NCBI GenBank assembly: GCA_963971285.1
Contig: OZ020264.1
Coordinates: forward strand, 12,166,431 to 12,230,430
Reading direction: 5' to 3'
DNA: 64,000 nt
DNA from: Astropecten irregularis
Taxonomy: Eukaryota; Echinodermata; Asteroidea; Paxillosida; Astropectinidae
Below are positions 9,601-19,700 of this stretch, piece by piece. The translations under genes were made by a program, and so were the position numbers. Within the stretch, counting starts at the first letter, position 1. Each line of letters starts with the position of its first letter. The notes below the pieces were generated by a model, which was not told where the DNA came from, ran no database searches, and saw only the letters and a program-made list of their open reading frames with translations.

Positions 9601-12077
9601 AACGTGGGCTCTGCAAGAGTCCAACAGAACCGCACGACCTCCTTGAAGACGACGTCGATGCCGTCAAAAAAATCTCGGCAGATGCTGATTCGGACAGCGA
9701 GTTTGCGTTCGACATGGGAGACATCCAGGCTGCGGAATTAGCGCCCTCTTCCGTCGAGGACGGGCCAGCCGCATCGCTGCTTTGGGAGGACGTTACTGAG
9801 GAGACGGAAGATGACGTCATGGATTGGTTTGGTGAGACTACGCCACTAAGGAAAGAGAACAAAGGCACGAAGCTCAACCTCCCATCATCTCATGATCTGC
9901 CCTTGAATAAAACAACATCGGCGGACGTGAAAATATACGAATTCGACAACGCCCGAGATGGAGAACCCGACAAGCATGAAAGGAAATCCAGCAGCTCTAT
10001 ACAGGAATCATCCAATAATGTCAGCATCGGGGAACATCCGAACACAGAAGATTCTGACAGTCCGGCTAATAAACCCGGAGACCTGAAGGATGATGCGTGT
10101 CCTTGTGAGACACACCTACCGGAAACAGTTGATGAATCCTCCCCTGGTGAGTCAGCAGGGAGCACGCTGAGTTCATCATCTGCTATAAACAGCTCGACCA
10201 TCGAAGACCTTGGCATCGACCATCTTCTCGACATACTTCAACCGACAAAGGAAGAGGGTAGGATGGCTGATTCTGTGAGCTACGCTTCGCGGCAGAAGGT
10301 TGCCGACACCGAGCAACCATCCAAGCCAGACTGGTTGGCGAATAGCTCCTCTCCAAACAAATCGAGAGCTGACGGCGTTCCTGGAGGTGCCGCCTCTGGA
10401 ATACCATCGTCCTCGCAGGCAAAGCACGACAGACGCAGCATGCAAGCACAGAAACAAGATGCCAAGGATGAGAGCCTCTTACAAGAGCAGACACTACGCC
10501 AAAGGCAACCAGGGGTCCCTACTGCCACTCCTGACCAGAAAGCAAGTCCAAAGAAGATTGTCGCAACAGCCGGACAACAGAAGAAAGGTCACAAGGAAGC
10601 TGATGACTCTTTGGACTGGCTCCTCCTCGGGAGCGCATCAGGAGCAAGTGGATCGGTGTACACACCTTCTATGACGAATGAGAAACAGGCGGAACCCAAA
10701 GGCCTGTGGGGAAGACCGTTGCGCTCATCGCGTCTTCCGGAGAAATTCGACGACGATGGGGACATATTTGCAAAAAGCTCTACACCGAAATCACATCCCA
10801 GACGCAGAGGAACTGACACTCGTACTGAGACTACAGAGGAGGAGTCGAAGGAGACTGATGTCTCCTCTCCAAAAGTGCAGAGTGGCTCTCTAGACTGGCT
10901 CGGTGACACCATGGGAAGCCGAAAGCCAGCCGAAAGACGGAGGCAGAATCCGGTCTGCGATTCAACCTCAAAAACCGACCCAGATGCACTAGGAGCTGCC
11001 TTCCCCGAGCTCAAATCCAACCAAAGAAGCAGTACCCCTTCTCTCAAGATGGTCGACGAAACCACACTGCCGTTGCGAAGTGGTCAGTCTTCAGCGACGT
11101 CCATGAGCATCAGCGAGCTGGACTGGCTTGCCGAAGATCCTTCCCCATCACCCAGTTATCGGCCACGCCAAGGGAGGAGAAGTTCGCAGCAGCCGAGCAG
11201 CAACTCAAGCCTGTTCGACGACAAAGAACGAGCTATTGCAGAAGACACACTCGGGCCTACTCCTGGTATTAAAGCCTCAGCATCAAGGAACCAAGGCCTA
11301 AACTGGCTTCATGGTAAATCTACCAAGGAAGAGGAAGAGATATCTAAGACCGAGAAGAGAGGTAAAGGAGGGAACGAAGTGCCAACCACCAGCACATTTG
11401 ACGACTGGCCTGAAGACTCTCTCGGCGCACTAGTGTCAAGAAAGAAGGCTTCTAGACGCTCAAGCCTGTTCGACAACAAGAAACAAGACATGGCAGAAAA
11501 CACCTTCAGACCTACTCCTGGTAAAACATCTAGGAACCGGGACCTAGACTGGCTTGATGGTAAATCTACCAAGGAAGGAGAAGGGAGTTCAAAAACAGAG
11601 AGAAGAGCGAACGGAGGTAAAGCACCAGCATCTAGGAACCAGGACCTAGACTGCCTTCATGGTACCTCTACCAAGAAAGGGGACGGAATGTCTAAAACCG
11701 GGAGGAGAGAGAAAGGAGGGAACGAAGTGCCAACCACCAGCAAAGTTGACGATTGGTCCGAGGACTCCCTTGGCGCATTAGTCTCGAGGAAGAAGGCTTC
11801 CCGACGCTCAAGCCTGTTCGACGACAAAAATGAGGGTATGGCAGAAGACATCCTCAAGCCTACTCCTAATAAAGCATCAGCATCTAGGAACCAGGACCTA
11901 GACTGGCTTCATGGTACCTCTACCAAGAAAGGGGAAGGAATGACTAAAACCGAGAGGAGAGGTAAAGGAGGGAACGAAGTTCCAGCCACCAGAAAAGTTG
12001 ACGATTGGCCCGAGGACTCTCTCAGTGCGTTGGTCTCGAGAAAGAAGGCTCCTCGCCGGTCAAGACTGGGGCCATGA
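6609..12077 (+). CDS. large disordered (L)DWL-motif protein, complete, 4 exons
   Basis: Exons 6609-6621, 6728-7803, 8050-8506 and 8680-12077; all borders GT-AG, phases 1, 0, 1, total 1647 residues. The 13-base first exon encodes MSDR and is supported because it restores phase exactly into the second exon (ECQHWQVFLQENASSPRVRI). The protein is very rich in Ser, Lys, Glu, Asp and Arg, with no membrane segment and no globular domain I recognise. Residues about 365-515 are Arg-rich. From about residue 770 on, a short acidic-aromatic motif recurs: VLDWLAV, VMDWFGE, KPDWLAN, SLDWLLL, SLDWLGD, ELDWLAE, LNWLHGK, LDWLDGK, LDWLHGT, plus DDWPEDSLGALVSRKKASRR. The last ~290 residues are tandem repeats of ~85 aa. 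Vertebrate FBF1 (a centriole distal-appendage protein) also carries DWLGL-like motifs in my recollection, but I do not claim homology. The stop at 12075-12077 gives no C-terminal coiled coil. Confidence 0.85.
11205..12062 (+). repeat. in-frame tandem repeat, ~255-bp unit, inside the DWL gene
   Basis: Unit starts (CAAGCCTGTTCGACGAC or a variant) recur at about 11205, 11460 and 11808, with a decayed start at about 12060. Each unit encodes SLFDDK.., then ASRNQDLDWLHG.STKKGEG, then DDWPEDSLGALVSRKKASRR. The 11460-11808 interval carries an additional half unit (LDWLDG followed by LDCLHG), so copy number is uneven. Units differ by scattered substitutions but stay in frame. Confidence 0.9.
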
Positions 12078-12546
12078 ATTTGAGAGCTTCAACTCAAGAA
12101 GAGCTACAATCGTTGAAGCGAGGATGCCAGTCGAAACCGATAACAGGAACGGAAGAGGTGATACTCCAAATCCAAGTTACAACACGAGAACGAACCAGTA
12201 CGGAGGCCGAGGACTGACGGTCAGCCATTAATTTTTTGACCCAGCCCGTTCCTCAAGTGGGGACTCAGGTCAGGGTATCTGAAAAAGAAAGAAATGTTGG
12301 AAAAAGTTAAATGGAGTTTAAAAATAAGCCAGGGGGATTTTTATCATCTGAAAATGCACATCCTGTTAACTCAGATGGGATGCTCTTGTTACAAGTTTAA
12401 AACCTTTGAAAAACCACCAAAACTAAAATAGAAACAAAACAAAACAAAAACAAAACTTAAAGCTAAAAATGCAATTTTGTAAAAATACAAAAACGGCAGT
12501 ATTGCTACTTGAAATTATTGCTATTGAAATCAAATTATATTTTGAT

Positions 12547-12552
12547 AATAAA
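12547..12552 (+). terminator. candidate poly(A) signal of the DWL gene
   Basis: AATAAA about 470 bases after the stop codon, with a second AATAAA at 12593-12598, in an AT-rich 3' region. Chosen by position only. Confidence 0.4.
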
Positions 12553-14124
12553 CAATTAAAGTTTACATAATTATTACCTATTATATTTTTATAATAAAAC
12601 ATTCAAATAATTCTTACCTTGCCTTGTTGTTATAAGGTTCTTGTATACCATTCTATCAAAGAAATGATCATGACTGATATCTGAAATATAGCAGTGAATA
12701 TTTTCAATCGGTAAAACATTGATTAGTGAATTCAACAAATGGTGAATTAAATAATTTGAATAATTGTTCTTCCGTTCATCATTTTAAAAAATCGTTCCAA
12801 ACTGAAAATACCATCAGTACTTTGTAATATACCATATGGACGTGAGGAACTAAGTGTAATTCAAAATAAAAACAAGTATTTGAAGATATATTTTTTTGCT
12901 ATTTATATACACGTAGATAGAAAAAATGTTATTAATTGTAACATGATACTTAAAATCAATAATAATAAAAACTATTTATTCAAATTTAAAACAAATTGTG
13001 GCCATGTCTGATTATGTTAAATGTTTTGATTGAAATGAAATTAGTTAGTGCGACTAAGATATGATGATCTGTCGACATCGACACCAAATTCGACAGTGTC
13101 AACAGTGTTCCAGTATTATTATCGGAAAGAGTTTAATCATCATAAACTGATTTCATTTTAACGACGTCTCCTTCATTACGCCCAATAATGCTATCATCCG
13201 CCCAACGGCTGTTGGATGAATGTATACTACCATTTGTTTTCATATGACTGCGACGTGTATGCATCGTGTTTTTTTAAAGAAAATAGTCAATAGGTCTTAT
13301 TCGTGGTGTTGCATCCATCTTGTCAGCTTCCTTGTATACACTTCATAAAAGATATCACAAATTCTAAAAAGAAAACGAGTACCAGACTATTTTGAATCCA
13401 AGACTCGGTTTGCTTGCACTGCATCGAATGCAAGATGGATGCATCGTGAATAATGCATATTTAAGATAAAGACATGATGGTTTCAAATAGTTTGATGACG
13501 TCCTTTGTTTTTTAGGTTACCTGGCAACCGTTGCCATCACACGAATTACTTAAAAAGTATTAGTGAATCGACTTAACACAAATAATAAATCTCCATGACA
13601 ACATCACATACGAGAATCTCTGTTTAATAAAATACACCTGTAATTGCACAAAAAATTCAGCATTTTATCTAAAAACATACAATCTTTTGTTTTCTGTTTG
13701 CAAATGGCAATATCGATCATACAAGATTATTAACCTAAAGCTTAATAATTACACATGGAACTTCAAACAGCACTCAACATTATTATTTTTACATTCGGCA
13801 AAACAAATACACTTTTTATTGCATAGAGCTTTTATACTTTGTAATTTTTTTGGTGAATATATACACGTAGATCTAAAAAGCTATTTTTCCCTCCCAAATT
13901 GTGAATACTTAAAAATAAAATTAAAAAGTTATTTCGATATTAGGTGTTATATACAACATAGCACATTGAATTAATTGTTGTATTCATATGGGCGTTCAGT
14001 TAAATCCAGCAGTGACATTTTGCTTATCTTCAATTGAGTTGAAACTTTTTTTGTTGAGAAATGGATGTGAAACATAGTAATATTTATGTGTTTCTGACCA
14101 AGGAATACATGCAGTATAGACACT

Positions 14125-14232
14125 TCAAAGATTTACTATCAATCGTAGGACTTATGACGCATCGTAGGATACGATTGGTTTTCCTTCGTAACTCGAGTTA
14201 CGATCGATCGTAGGGCTTTGTGAAATCGAACC
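14125..14232. repeat. foldback family E, copy
   Basis: TACTATCAATCGTAGGACTT, then ATCGTAGGATACGATTGG and CGTAACTCGAGTTACGATCG, ending GGGCTTTGTGAAATCGAACC. Full copies begin CGATTTCACCAAACTCATCG; this one is clipped on the left. Confidence 0.8.
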
Positions 14233-15179
14233 CAAGCCTCGATGTCACCCAGCTTACTATTCATGTTTTTAGATAATGTGTTAATATCACCATGGTAATA
14301 TGCGAATAATTTGTAAAATAAGTATAATATAACACTCTCAATTAATTTTTACCTCCCTAGGCTGAAGCACACGGACAACACACATTTCATTAAAAAACAC
14401 AATAAAAATAGAAAAGTAAAGCATTATATATTTTTAGAAGCACATCAAAATTAAAGGAATGCGAAATAAAATTAACTATTATTGCAAACTGCTAAGCAAC
14501 GAAAGGAAATGGCGGGAAACACAAAAACAGTGCATTGCTCCAGGTTTAGCCACATTGTTGTTGACAAATTGAGAATCACCATAACAACAGTGGCAAAGAC
14601 AACATCGGCAAAATAAATAACAAAAACAACAAGTCTTAATGAATAACTTAATGAAATAAAAATGTTAGATTTCGACTGAATGGCAAACAGAAGAAATAAT
14701 CTTCGAAAAATACATAATGATTAACACATTCAAACTAAACAAAATGAAAATAAAACAATTCACACACAGCTGCATTTAAAAATTGTGAACTAAAAATGTC
14801 GAAAAATAATGTTTTAAGGGTGCGATCACAACCATTACTTTCTTTACATCTAGCATAAAACTGAACAAAACCAGACACTAGGTGGCAGCAGATAAGCTTG
14901 CCTAAAACTTGAGCTTCTTATGGCATTCGATGAGGTGACAAAAACAATGGAATTGGTCAACGCTGCCACACAAAAAAATCCCTTGCTGAAAAAATCTCCA
15001 TATTTCAATAAAAACACTAATACATTGAAACAATTAGGTCTAATGCTGATGGTTAAACTAATGCATGAACAACACACGGCAAGCTGAACATTGTGAACAA
15101 AATAAAACAAATCGCTGGTTAACGTCTCGCTGGTACCCGGTCGTGTAAGGCACGTGATGAAGGCTCACGTTTATTGTGG

Positions 15180-15382
15180 GCCATTACGAAATGAGGCTTA
15201 AGGCTGGTCGATATAGCTACAGCCATTTTGTGTCCTGAATGAAATGAAAGGCTTGAGATACATGGCGAAGCTGGAGACTTTCTTCGGCTTCGTCACGTGG
15301 CCCAATCCATTTCATGTTGTGGGACTCAAATGGCGGTAACGAAATAAGTCCCAAGCCGAACCTCAAGCCAGTGGGACCGATT
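15180..15382. repeat. family I repeat
   Basis: Contains ATTACGAAATGAGGCTTAAG, CATTTTGTGTCCTGAATGAA, GATACATGGCGAAGCTGGAG, CTTTCTTCGGCTTCGTCACG and TGGCCCAATCCATTTCAT. Closely related copies are at 30895-31085 and 53570-53705. Confidence 0.75.
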
Positions 15383-15727
15383 TCATAAAACTTACGACGC
15401 GTCGCAGAGTTAAGACGCATCATTTCTCTATGGACTCATCGCATCTATGGGCGTTTTCGAAACGGAGGCTTAGGCTCAGGCTCAGGCTTCAGCTCTGACA
15501 TCCATATGCTGAAAATATAGGTTGTGGTTTTTCATTGAAGCTGAAACTCTGATTTCCTTTTCAAACTAGAGAGTCTACTTCAGAACCGCAGCCAAAAGTC
15601 TCTATTTTAATGCCCGATGTTTTGGAATGGATTCACGAAATGGAGCCTGAGCCTGAAACGGAGCCTGAGCCTCCGTTTCGAAAACGCCCTATGAGACACG
15701 TCGCAGAGCTTTGTGAAATCGGCCCCA
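15383..15727. repeat. foldback family K, split by a family H insertion
   Basis: Outer element begins GGGACCGATTTCATAAAACT and ends TTTGTGAAATCGGCCCC, with the internal word GTCGCAGAG(T/C) in both halves. A complete family-H element (15451-15694) splits it at CATCTATGGG / CCTATGAG. This is a clean nested insertion giving relative ages: K older than H. Confidence 0.8.
15451..15694. repeat. foldback family H, copy 1
   Basis: Termini GGGCGTTTTCGAAACGGAGG and CCTCCGTTTCGAAAACGCCC are exact inverse repeats. Next to them are runs of the hexamer GGCTCA/GAGCCT. The interior has GAAAATATAGGTTGTGG, TTCATTGAAGCTGAA, AGAGAGTCTACTTC and TATTTTAATGCCC. Sister copies: 23870-24092, 52205-52408, 53325-53558, 61607-61830, 62818-63065. 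Confidence 0.85.
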
Positions 15728-16453
15728 TGTTTCGGAATAACACGTATTAACTGATCGGTGTCACAAAATAACAGCACTTATAATTGTCTGAATAGGCCGG
15801 CCATATGTATAACCCCTGCGGGTTTGAGCTATAGCCAAGCAGTCTAAGTCACAAGTATCGAAACAAGGACTCCATTTCTGCGCGTAAAATTAATTTTGAT
15901 CTCCCTGAGACGTTTTTTGTTCCCTTCGTTCACAAAAATAAAGTGTTTCAGGCAGAAATGTCTTATAGCAGGCGAATTGTAACTTAATCTATAACGTGTA
16001 TGATCGGCGCAATATTTGTTACCTTTTCAATCTTAATAATTTGTTATTGGTGTATTACCTCATGCATTTCAAATTATGCGTTATAATCATGGTGCATGAA
16101 TGCCGTGTGCTCTTATATGATACGATTACAAAATGAAAGGGTCTAAAGTGAGATTATCTTAACCAATAAGTTTAAGAACTTAACAGGGCCATTATGAATA
16201 CTGGCAAAAATCATTTGCCATCATAATTTGGGGATAATTAGGCCCAACGGTTATGCCAATAGGCCTATTGCGACCAAGGTCCGTATAAAAGGCCCCTTTA
16301 AATACATGTCATAAAACAATAGTGCATTTAGTTTTCTTTCTTATTATTATCACCATCATAATATATACTTCTATATAATTTCGTCTGGAGTACATACATG
16401 TATACCAACTTTACAACGGACCCATCCGGCCTGTCAATCAAACTGTGCGTATT

Positions 16454-16540
16454 GACCAATTGGAGTCGTTGTCATCCATTGGTCAAACTCGGTCACGTGC
16501 GGTGTGTAAAACACGTGACGTTGCTAAGGTGGGCGGGGCT
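16454..16540. promoter_or_regulatory. promoter-like cluster: two CCAAT boxes, two CACGTG E-boxes, GC box
   Basis: CCAAT at 16456-16460, its inverse ATTGG at 16478-16482, CACGTG at 16494-16499 and 16512-16517 (18 bp apart), and GGGCGGGGC at 16531-16539. It lies about 180 bp beyond the TRIM gene's stop codon. No gene I recognise starts here. Transcription toward the plus side would run antisense through the TRIM gene. Confidence 0.45.
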
Positions 16541-16674
16541 TAAGAGAAAAGCCGGAAGGGTCAATTTCTCCACAGTATTCTTAATATTAACAACATGAAT
16601 CGACAGAAATTCGCTGATCGAACTTGCTTTTGTTTTACCAGCCTTTGTGTCTGTTACTCCATTTTGGGAAAGAT

Positions 16675-16680
16675 TTTATT
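16675..16680 (-). terminator. candidate poly(A) signal of the TRIM gene
   Basis: AATAAA on the minus strand, 39 bases past the stop codon (16721-16719). It implies an unusually short 3' UTR, or a proximal site used alongside distal ones. Confidence 0.45.
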
Positions 16681-16718
16681 GCAAGGGCGTAAAAACAATG
16701 TTTATGCCTTACTGATTA

Positions 16719-19700
16719 TTAAAGGATGTTGACTCCGCCCAAACTCATTTCCTCCATTTGACGTGACTTGACGACTCCCGGTCCAATGATGACGATCCCA
16801 GGGTAGACAGCGCCCTCTAGCGCTGCGCTGGACGAGAAGAAGCTTTCCTTGGTCTCGGCGTCGAAGAAGGTGACGCGTTTTTTGTCGACGTCCACGCTCA
16901 CGCCGACCGTGCTGGAGGCGAGTGCGTGCGCCGTGTGCTTGCTGCCGTTGGTCCCGGTCGTCTTACGGCCGTGCTTGCTGCATGGCTCGCTGGGGAGGTA
17001 GACTCTCCCGGCGTGGTAGTTGATCAGGACGGTGGGGTCGGCGCGCGAGCCGTGGTCGCCGGTGTCTAACTCGTCGCAGCTGTCGTGCCCGCTGTCGCCG
17101 TCCGTGTGGCTGCCGACGCCGGACGGGTCGCCAAGCCGTCGCGATCGGCGCTCGCTGATGACGCCAATCTGCACGGCGCACGGAGACTGGTCTATCACGA
17201 CCTCCCAGTAGTGGGTACCGCTGGTGATCCGCCGGTCCCCCAGGCAGAAGGCCGGGGCCAAGGCCACGGGGCTGGATGGCATCGGGCTGCCAGTTGGGGA
17301 GAATAGATTGGGGCTGGGTCGGAGCGATACACGGTGGCCGTCTTTGCTGATGGTTGGTCCCTGGGTCCCGTTGGGTTGGCACGATGTCCATTTGAAAGAC
17401 AATACTGTTACACAAAACACCAAATACTACAACATCAAACCATGTTTTTAAACGACGACGAAAATTACATAATTAAAAACTACATTATAACATTTTAAAG
17501 TCATCACAAACTCTCTGATAAACGTTTCAGAAACGTTTCAAAAGTACAGAGTGTCGATCGCGATTACCAAGCGTCGATAGAAGGAACATGGTGCCGATCG
17601 AAACTACAGGGTATCAATCAAAATAACTAAATGTCGATCAAAATTTCTAAGTGGCGATCGAAAGTAAGTGTCAGTCAAGTATTGAGTGGCAGTTGAATGT
17701 GTCGAGCAGAGTCGACATTCAAAGTTCTTACCGGGTGCAGGCACGGTTCTTATCACCACGATCTTGCTGCTCTCGCCCTTGCCGGCCAGGTTCTCCCCTC
17801 GAACCCTGAACTTGTACCGGCTGTCTGGTTCCAGGTCGTTAAGCTGATATCTAAAAGTATCACCATATATCGATTATAATTATAAAACAAATATTAGTAT
17901 TTTTGGCAGAGTGCCAGCTCTGTGGAGAAATCAAGATTTAGTGTCTGTTAAAAAGATCTTTCGTTCGAACGATTTTATAGTAGCATTTCGAAAGCGTGGT
18001 GTAACCGTGAAGGATTCGGAGGAGGCAAGTTTCGGCTGTATTTCAGCTATGATGAGCAAAACGTAAAAAGGTACATGGAACTACGTCTGTAAGGAAGTTT
18101 AAACCTTCACTTCTGTTTAAGTATATTCAGCCCAAAAGCACGTCTTTGCAAATCCTATATGCTCCCTTTAAGCCGAACGCACAGTGGTATTGATATTGAC
18201 TTCAGTGCAGTGACGATGGCTGCAAGAACAATACATATCCCATAATTTCTTTCTTGTTTTTCTTACCTGCATTGGGAAATACCCTCCACGGTGGTCCAGA
18301 GATCTTCAACGGCCGTTTCCAGCCGAATGACCGTGTTAAACTTTCGCTGGTTGGTGGGGGTCGGCGGTCTGCTGCCCCCCTCCGTCCGGACGATCTTACG
18401 GTACTCCAGCGTGTAGGTCACGGCCGGAGATTTACCACTGGTGCTGGGCGGGTCCCACTCCACGATCACGTGGTTGTATGATTGACACTTCTTGGTGCAG
18501 ATGGTAGGCGGGTCGGGAACTGCAAGAGGGTCCAGAAAAATCATATTTGTAAACAAGATGATAAAGGATTTCTAACACTCAACCCTGGTTGTTGGGTGTT
18601 CCGATACAGCGCCCCCACCCGACCAAAAATAACTAGGTATTTTTGTCATGTTTTGAAACTACTAAGAGGCATTTTCACGGGGCGGGGAGTCGAATTCACA
18701 AAGCCCTACGATCCATCGTAACTTCAGTTACGAAGGATAACCCATCGTATCCTACGTAGGGCTGCAATGCATCATTAAGTCGTACGAAGTTACGATGAGT
18801 TTGGTGAAATCGACCCCGGCGTATCTGTACAGCAACTTCAAGCTAGGCATGCGCAGTCGAGGCTCCTCGTTTGTTACCTTGGTGAAAGTTGAGGTTGCTT
18901 AGGGCTTCGGCTGCTGCGCCATCGTCAATGCTCAGGTTGTTGAAATCATCAAAGGCGTTGACTGGGCTAAGCTCCGCCTCCTTTATTACACCCACCGTCT
19001 GCACCAATCTAGAACCGAAAAGAACAACAAAGCTTTACATATTCACCATTTCTTTAGGGATAAGGGGAATAGCTTAAAAAATTCTTATAAAGCGCACAAA
19101 TTGCAGGTAAAATGGGACAAAACAAGATATACGGGATTTTACTTTGTATTACTTCTTAAGTGAAATGACTTGTAATGTTTTTTCTGAATGTGAACCAAAG
19201 ACCACCGGGACGCTGGGCCTGAAGGGTCCTGGATCTACGAGGTACTGACCTGCCGAGGATGGGCCTGGCAGCCTGCACGAAGCAGGCCTTGTCCGTTTCC
19301 TTCAGCATTTCCACGGCGAGGTCTACCACGCTACAGCCTTGCAGGATGTCCCGGTACGTGGCCAGTTGCGTGCGGACCGCCTCCACTCGCCGGGTGATCT
19401 CGGCCTCGGTGGCCCGTGTCAGGGCGCTGCTGCGGTCGTCTAGACTGGCCTGTAGTTTGGCCAGCGCTGCCCGGAGCTGCTCTTTGGCCAGGGCACCGTT
19501 TGCCTGACGAATTAGAAGAAATGGAAGAAAAAGAAGAAGAAGAAGAAGACTATTTTAGTTTCACTTGTCCGACAGGCTAAGAGCCAGACATAATCTTAAT
19601 TATTTGATGTCTATATACGCTTAAATTAACAAACGCAACTTGCCACTAGGACGTTTTTATTTTGAAACGCCAAAGTTCAACGTCTTTGCTTTTGTAATTT

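Larger units (their letters stand above)
12553..16674. other. AT-rich intergenic region
   Basis: No gene recognised. 12.6-14.8 kb is AT-rich and lacks coding-like composition. It then carries foldback E (14125-14232), family I (15180-15382) and a nested K/H pair (15383-15727), followed by a promoter-like cluster at 16454-16540. Confidence 0.6.
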
